From CAYWJT01 sp964458655 (GTDB taxonomy: Bacteria > Acidobacteriota > Aminicenantia > Aminicenantales > Saccharicenantaceae), in NCBI GenBank assembly GCA_964458655.1, contig CAYWJT010000015.1:1-49882 (forward strand): DNA of 49,882 bases, in the 5' to 3' direction. This document shows, piece after piece, positions 45,910 through 49,882 of the stretch. Both the position numbers and the translations under genes were made by a program. Numbering within the stretch: the stretch's first letter is position 1; each line of letters opens with the position of its first letter. The notes under the pieces were generated by a model. That model saw only the letters and a list, made by a program, of their open reading frames with translations. It had not been told where the DNA came from and did no database searches.

Positions 45910-48345
45910 ATGACCAAGACCAAGAACGGCTTTGCCGAGCTCCCCGCGGAGAAGCTGCGCTGGACCTGCCCCCCTGAGATGATACCCTTCGCGTCGAGCG
46001 ACGAGGTCCAGCCCTGCGACGTCATCATCGGGCAGGAAAGGGCCCTGCGGGCCATAGAGACCGGCCTCGAGATCAAGAGCCGCGGCTACAACATCTTCAT
46101 CAGCGGCATGATCGGGACCGGCCGGACGACGACCATCAAGCAGCTGCTCGAGAAGCTCGACAAGAGCGGCCGGCCTCCCGACGACATACTCTACGTCAAC
46201 AACTTCAAGTACCCGGACGAGCCCATCCTGATCACGCTGCCGGCCGGCAAGGGCAAGATCTTCGGCGAGTCCATGGACAAGCTGATCGCCATGCTCAGGA
46301 CGAGCATACCCGGGCTGCTGCGGAGTTCCTACTACTCCGACCGGCGCCAGGAGATCATCGAGTCCCAGCAGAAAAAGCAGCGCGAGACCCTGGAGGGCTT
46401 CGAGTCCAAGGCGGCCGAAGAGGGATTCTCGGTCGTCCAGGTCCAGATGGGCCCCTTCACCAGGCCCGACCTCGTGCCGGTCATCGAAGGCCAGCCGGTG
46501 CCGTTCAACAAGCTCGAGGCCCTGGTCAAGGAGAAGAAGATGCCGCGCGAGGCGCTGGCGGAACTGAAGACGAAATACGACCGGCTCTCGGCCGAGCTCG
46601 AGAACGTCTTCAAGCGGCTCCGGGAACTCGACGAGGAGACCAAGGAGCTGCTCGACGGCTGGGACAGGGATTCGATCTCGCCGCTCATCAAGAACGCGGT
46701 CGAGCGCATCAAGGCCAGGTTCCCCTACCCCCGCATCGAGCTCTACCTGGCCGAGGTCGAGGCCAGCCTGATGAAGAAGATCGACCTGTTCAAGAACCAG
46801 AAAAAGGAGGAAAAGCCGGCCCGCGAAGAGGACCTGTTCGTGGACTACAAGGTCAACATCCTGGTCGACAACTCCGACCAGAAAGGGGCGCCGGTCATTC
46901 TGGAGACCAACCCCACCTACGCCAACCTGTTCGGCTCCATCGAGTACAGCTTCGCCCCGGGCGCGGCCGGCGTGACGGATTTCACCAGGATCAGGGCCGG
47001 CTCCTTCATCAAGGCCAACGGCGGCTACCTGGTCCTCAACGCCCTCGACGCCCTGGTCGAGCCGGGCGTCTGGACGACCCTTAAAAGGACCCTGCGCAAC
47101 CAGGAGTTCGAGATCCAGAACTATCTCCAGCTCTACGTCTTCTCCGGCTCGAGGCTGAAGCCGGAGCCGGTCAAGTGCGACGTCAAGGTGGTGATGATCG
47201 GCGACGAATACGTCTACAACATCCTCTACGCCATGGACGACGACTTCAAGAAGATCTTCAAGATCAAGGCCGAGTTCGACTCGGAAATGGAGCAGAGCGG
47301 CCGGGCCCTGGGCGACTACGTCCGTTTCGTCAAGAAGATAGCCGACGAGGACAAGCTGCTGCCGATGAACCGCAACGGCCTGGCGGCGCTGTTCGAGTAC
47401 GCGGTCAGGGTCGCGGGGAGGCAGAACAAGATCTCCACCAGGTTCAACATCATCGCCGACGTCATCAGGGAGTCGAGCTACCTCGCCAAAAAGAACGGCC
47501 GGCTCGAGATCGGCAGGGAGGACGTGGAAGCGGCCGTCCGGGAGCGCTTCGAGCGGGTCAGCCTGGTCGAGGACAAGATCCAGGAGCTCATCGAGGAAGG
47601 CACCATCCTGATCGACACGGAGGGAGCGGTGACCGGCCAGGTCAACGGCCTCTCCGTCTATGACATGGGCCAGTTCATGTTCGGCAAGCCGACCCGCATA
47701 ACGGCCCGCACGGCCATGGGCCGGGCGGGCGTCATAAACATCGAGCGGGAGGCCGACCTGAGCGGGCCGACGCACAACAAGGGCGTGCTCATACTCTCCG
47801 GATATCTCCGGGAGAAGTACGCCAAGGACAAGCCCTTCGCTCTCTCGGCCTCGCTCGCCTTCGAGCAGTCCTACGGCGGCGTCGACGGCGACAGCGCCAC
47901 TGTGGCCGAGGCCTGCGCCATCATCTCGAGCCTGTCCGGGCTGCCCCTCCGCCAGGACGTAGCCGTGACCGGCTCGCTGAACCAGAAGGGGGAGGTCCAG
48001 CCGATAGGCGGCGTCAACGAGAAGATCGAGGGCTTTTTCGACGTCTGCCGGGCCAAAGGCCTGACGGGCCGCCAGGGCGTGATCATCCCCCATCAGAACG
48101 TCAGGAACCTCATGCTCCGGCCGGACGTGGTCGCGGCCGTGGCCGAAGGCCGATTCCACGTCTACCCCATCCGCACGATCGACGACGCGGTCGAGATCCT
48201 GACCGGCGTCGAGGCCGGCGCCCGTCGGGAGGACGGAAGCTACGAGGAAGGCACCGTGAACTTTCTGGTCGACAGGGAGCTCAAGCGCTTGGCGACGGGC
48301 TGGAAGAGCTTCGCCGAAGGCCAGGAGAAGGAAAAAGAGAGCTGA
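45910..48345 (+). CDS. Lon-family ATP-dependent protease (LonB-like, AAA_32 type)
   Basis: An 811-residue soluble protease. The N-terminal AAA-type part starts with QERALRAIETGLEIKSRGYN and a P-loop ISGMIGTGRTTT in which Arg replaces the usual Lys, as in LonB-like AAA_32 proteins. A long helical insertion lies at about 150-290 (KQRETLEGFESKAAEEG). GSFIKANGGYLVLNALD marks the Walker B region. The C-terminal Lon peptidase domain has the Ser662 (GDSAT) and Lys705 (NEKIEG) dyad 43 residues apart, as in Lon. It lacks the Lon N-terminal substrate domain. It should degrade or remodel proteins in the cytoplasm. ATG 45910 has an AGAGGTGAGG site. Confidence 0.9.
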   Translation: MTKTKNGFAELPAEKLRWTCPPEMIPFASSDEVQPCDVIIGQERALRAIETGLEIKSRGYNIFISGMIGTGRTTTIKQLLEKLDKSGRPPDDILYVNNFKYPDEPILITLPAGKGKIFGESMDKLIAMLRTSIPGLLRSSYYSDRRQEIIESQQKKQRETLEGFESKAAEEGFSVVQVQMGPFTRPDLVPVIEGQPVPFNKLEALVKEKKMPREALAELKTKYDRLSAELENVFKRLRELDEETKELLDGWDRDSISPLIKNAVERIKARFPYPRIELYLAEVEASLMKKIDLFKNQKKEEKPAREEDLFVDYKVNILVDNSDQKGAPVILETNPTYANLFGSIEYSFAPGAAGVTDFTRIRAGSFIKANGGYLVLNALDALVEPGVWTTLKRTLRNQEFEIQNYLQLYVFSGSRLKPEPVKCDVKVVMIGDEYVYNILYAMDDDFKKIFKIKAEFDSEMEQSGRALGDYVRFVKKIADEDKLLPMNRNGLAALFEYAVRVAGRQNKISTRFNIIADVIRESSYLAKKNGRLEIGREDVEAAVRERFERVSLVEDKIQELIEEGTILIDTEGAVTGQVNGLSVYDMGQFMFGKPTRITARTAMGRAGVINIEREADLSGPTHNKGVLILSGYLREKYAKDKPFALSASLAFEQSYGGVDGDSATVAEACAIISSLSGLPLRQDVAVTGSLNQKGEVQPIGGVNEKIEGFFDVCRAKGLTGRQGVIIPHQNVRNLMLRPDVVAAVAEGRFHVYPIRTIDDAVEILTGVEAGARREDGSYEEGTVNFLVDRELKRLATGWKSFAEGQEKEKES

Positions 48346-48366
48346 GCCGCCGGCGGGCGGCGGCCG

Positions 48367-49095
48367 TCAATCGCCCGCGGCGAGCTTTTTCAGTCGGGCC
48401 GTCTCCCAAGGCTTGAGAAAGCGCCAGCCGCCCGGCTTGAGACCGGCCAGGGTCAAACCGGCGAACTCGGTCCGGACCAGGCTTTGGACGGGAAAGCCCA
48501 GGGCCTCGAACATCTTCCTGACCTCCCGCTTGCGGCCTTCGTGCAGCTCGACCAGGAGCCGGGCCGAAGCCCGGCCAGCGCGGGCGACGGCTATCCGGGC
48601 CGGCGCTGTCCTCCGGCCCTCCAGGAAAACGCCCTTCCGCAGAAGTTCCAGTTCTTTTTCCCCGGGCACGCCCTTGACCCGGACATCGTAGACTTTACGT
48701 ACGCCGTAGCGCGGGTGGCTGAGCTTCAGGGCCAGCTCGCCGTCGTTCGTCAGGAGAAGCGCTCCCCGGGTCGCGGCGTCCAGGCGGCCGACGGGAAAGA
48801 GCCGGACGCCCGGCAGGCGGACCAGGTCCATCACGGTCTTTCTGCCCAGCGGGTCCTTCGCGGTGACCACATATCCCTCGGGCTTGTTCAAGAGTACATA
48901 CACCGGATGCGGGGCCGCCGGCTTCACGGGCCTGCCGTCCACGACGACCCTGTCCTTCTCGTCGTCAACCTTGGCGCCGAGCTCCTGGACGACCCGGCCG
49001 TTGACGGCCACCCGGCCTTCCTCGATCAGCCTGTCGGCTTCCCGCCGGGAGCAGACACCGGCCCGGGCGATGAGTTTGTTGAGGCGCACGAGCAT
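48367..49095 (-). CDS. rluB: RluB/RsuA-family pseudouridine synthase
   Basis: A 242-residue enzyme. An N-terminal S4 RNA-binding domain (RLNKLIARAGVCSRREADRLI) precedes the pseudouridine synthase core with catalytic Asp106 in GRLDAATRG, then KVYDVRVKG and EGRKREVRKMF. Its length and S4 domain fit RluB/RluE/RsuA; RluB (23S rRNA) is most likely. ATG 49095 has a GGAGGGGAA site; the longer open frame upstream lies inside the neighbouring gene. It follows the pyruvate-kinase-like gene by 17 bases and converges on the Lon-family gene. Confidence 0.93.
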   Translation of the reverse strand: MLVRLNKLIARAGVCSRREADRLIEEGRVAVNGRVVQELGAKVDDEKDRVVVDGRPVKPAAPHPVYVLLNKPEGYVVTAKDPLGRKTVMDLVRLPGVRLFPVGRLDAATRGALLLTNDGELALKLSHPRYGVRKVYDVRVKGVPGEKELELLRKGVFLEGRRTAPARIAVARAGRASARLLVELHEGRKREVRKMFEALGFPVQSLVRTEFAGLTLAGLKPGGWRFLKPWETARLKKLAAGD

Positions 49096-49112
49096 GGTTC
49101 CCCTCCGCGGGT

Positions 49113-49709
49113 TCAGCGCGGTTTGGCGATGATCTCCATCACCCGCAAGTCGAAAAAGGATTGGGAGTTGACCGGCTTCAGGACCAGAGCGGTGTCGGCG
49201 CCGGTTTCGGTCCCGCCCACTGCTACGCACGGCTCGCCGACCGGCACGAGACCGGCGTCGGCGGCCATCAGGCTGACCTCGATGGCCACCTTGGTCCCCT
49301 GCCCGAAAGTGCGGAGCGAGTAGGCTATGATCTCCTCGAGCTCGTAGGTGCCGAGCTTCTTGCGGACGGCGCGCCCCACTCCACCGAAAGCGTGCTGGCA
49401 GGTCAGGACCCTGGCCCCGGCCTCCTCCAGGCGCCTCCTGTATTCCGGCCTGAGCTCCTGCATGTTGGGCGCCGAAAAGCCGGTCGAATGGGAAACCGCG
49501 ACTATGGCGCCCGGCGGCAGGAAGTCGAGGGCCTTGAGGGCCGTTTTGCCTGAGGTCGTGGCGATGACAACGTTCTTGATGCCGAGTTCCGAGGCCCTGG
49601 CCGCGGCCCTCTCCAGGGTCTTTTCCGTGTTCCGGGGTCCGGGCTCGTCGAAAAGCAGGCACGGGACCTCCCGGGCCTGTCCGTTCCGTACTCTGTCCTG
49701 GTTTCTCAT
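49113..49709 (-). CDS. stand-alone pyruvate kinase C-terminal (alpha/beta) domain protein
   Basis: A 198-residue cytoplasmic protein matching the PK_C-like family, which resembles the allosteric C-terminal domain of pyruvate kinase without the catalytic barrel. Segments include NTEKTLERAAARASELGI, VVIATTSGKTA and IVAVSHSTGFSAPN, then VGRAVRKKLGTYELEEIIAYSLRTFGQGTK. Such lone domains occur in archaea and diverse bacteria; function is unknown, possibly nucleotide or metabolite binding. ATG 49709 is the likely start; the upstream 173 bases hold only repeats. It heads a two-gene unit with rluB. Confidence 0.8.
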   Translation of the reverse strand: MRNQDRVRNGQAREVPCLLFDEPGPRNTEKTLERAAARASELGIKNVVIATTSGKTALKALDFLPPGAIVAVSHSTGFSAPNMQELRPEYRRRLEEAGARVLTCQHAFGGVGRAVRKKLGTYELEEIIAYSLRTFGQGTKVAIEVSLMAADAGLVPVGEPCVAVGGTETGADTALVLKPVNSQSFFDLRVMEIIAKPR

Positions 49710-49800
49710 GCTCAGAATCTAGCGGGAAAGGAATTAACGCCTCCTGAGATTATCAACGGTTCGCCTTTCCCTGTCAACCGAGGGAAAACGGGAAAGAAAA

Positions 49801-49882
49801 TGGTACCTGGTACCTGTAACAGCACCTGGACGGCACGGCGAGCATGTCTGAGCCTCTCTGGAGGCGAGTTGCGCAGCCGCCG
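49801..49882. repeat. REP-like or mobile-element-flanking repeat at the window edge
   Basis: GGTACCTGGTACC (49802-49814) is a direct double of GGTACC, followed by CTGTAACAGCACC. Near the edge GCCTC-TCTG-GAGGC forms a small hairpin inside an imperfect palindrome of CGGCGAGC and GCAGCCG arms. It resembles intergenic sequence that often flanks REP-associated transposases, but no such gene is in view. Confidence 0.4.

Noticed and set aside
45865..48159. Long minus-strand open frame (764 residues) opposite the Lon-family gene
   Set aside because: Composition artefact; the plus strand carries a P-loop and Ser-Lys dyad.
49096..49662. N-terminal extension of the rluB frame
   Set aside because: It overlaps the pyruvate-kinase-like gene and lacks similarity to pseudouridine synthases; the S4 domain begins right after ATG 49095.
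1..49882. CRISPR arrays, tRNA or rRNA genes, prophage
   Set aside because: No regularly spaced repeats, no tRNA-like cloverleaf with a CCA end, no rRNA sequence and no phage structural genes were recognised by eye; a dedicated tRNA scan was not possible here.

Overview
The window is a high-GC, gene-dense stretch of a Gram-negative-type bacterial chromosome. BamA, the LolC/LolD lipoprotein exporter and a LolA-like carrier all imply an outer membrane. Three things point to Acidobacteriota or a close relative such as Candidatus Aminicenantes: a VWFA-related protein of the type common in Acidobacteriota, an unusually rich set of secreted peptidases (M64, tricorn-like S41, DegP-like S1, M28, a giant M14), and a lone GH97 glycosidase. 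This placement is an inference from gene content. No rRNA, tRNA, CRISPR array or intact insertion sequence was seen. The only mobile-element traces are a transposase-like remnant at the left edge and short dispersed repeats near 30.55 kb and at the right edge.

Layout. 1-0.38 kb: transposase remnant, then a promoter. 0.38-6.35 kb: KAS III, a small zinc-finger-like membrane protein, acylphosphatase, ThiD, a threonine dehydratase-like enzyme, a DUF72 protein and LysA. 6.4-11.2 kb: two large secreted peptidases. 11.2-16.2 kb (minus strand): a lexA-dinB-dnaE damage-response cassette, whose dnaE carries a 10-N scaffold gap. 16.2-19.3 kb: a hypothetical acidic protein, a DegP-like protease and the VWFA-related protein. 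19.3-23.6 kb: SDR reductase, a histidine ammonia-lyase with a Cys in its MIO triad, SDR-type threonine dehydrogenase and spermidine synthase. 23.7-28.2 kb: a SpoIID-type protein divergent from an M28 peptidase. 28.5-34.9 kb: GH97 enzyme divergent from the giant M14 protein. 34.9-38.3 kb: multidomain diguanylate cyclase divergent from the LolA-like protein. 38.4-45.7 kb (minus strand): a tight ribH-nusB-lysS-lolC-lolD-bamA-fabZ run. 45.9-49.7 kb: Lon-family protease, RluB-type pseudouridine synthase and a stand-alone pyruvate-kinase C-terminal-like protein.

How the genes fit together. The secreted peptidases, histidine ammonia-lyase and two threonine-degrading enzymes suggest a cell that lives on protein or peptides. 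The right-hand operon couples riboflavin synthesis, transcription antitermination and lysyl-tRNA charging to outer-membrane biogenesis. The most notable observations are the lexA-dinB-dnaE cassette with a possible tandem operator, the Ala-Cys-Gly MIO triad, the duplicated N-terminal module of the M14 protein, the unusual N-terminal domain on the GGDEF protein, and a sequence shared upstream of the lexA and GH97 promoters. Nothing in the window is clearly a wholly new system. Many long reading frames opposite real genes are composition artefacts and are left out.
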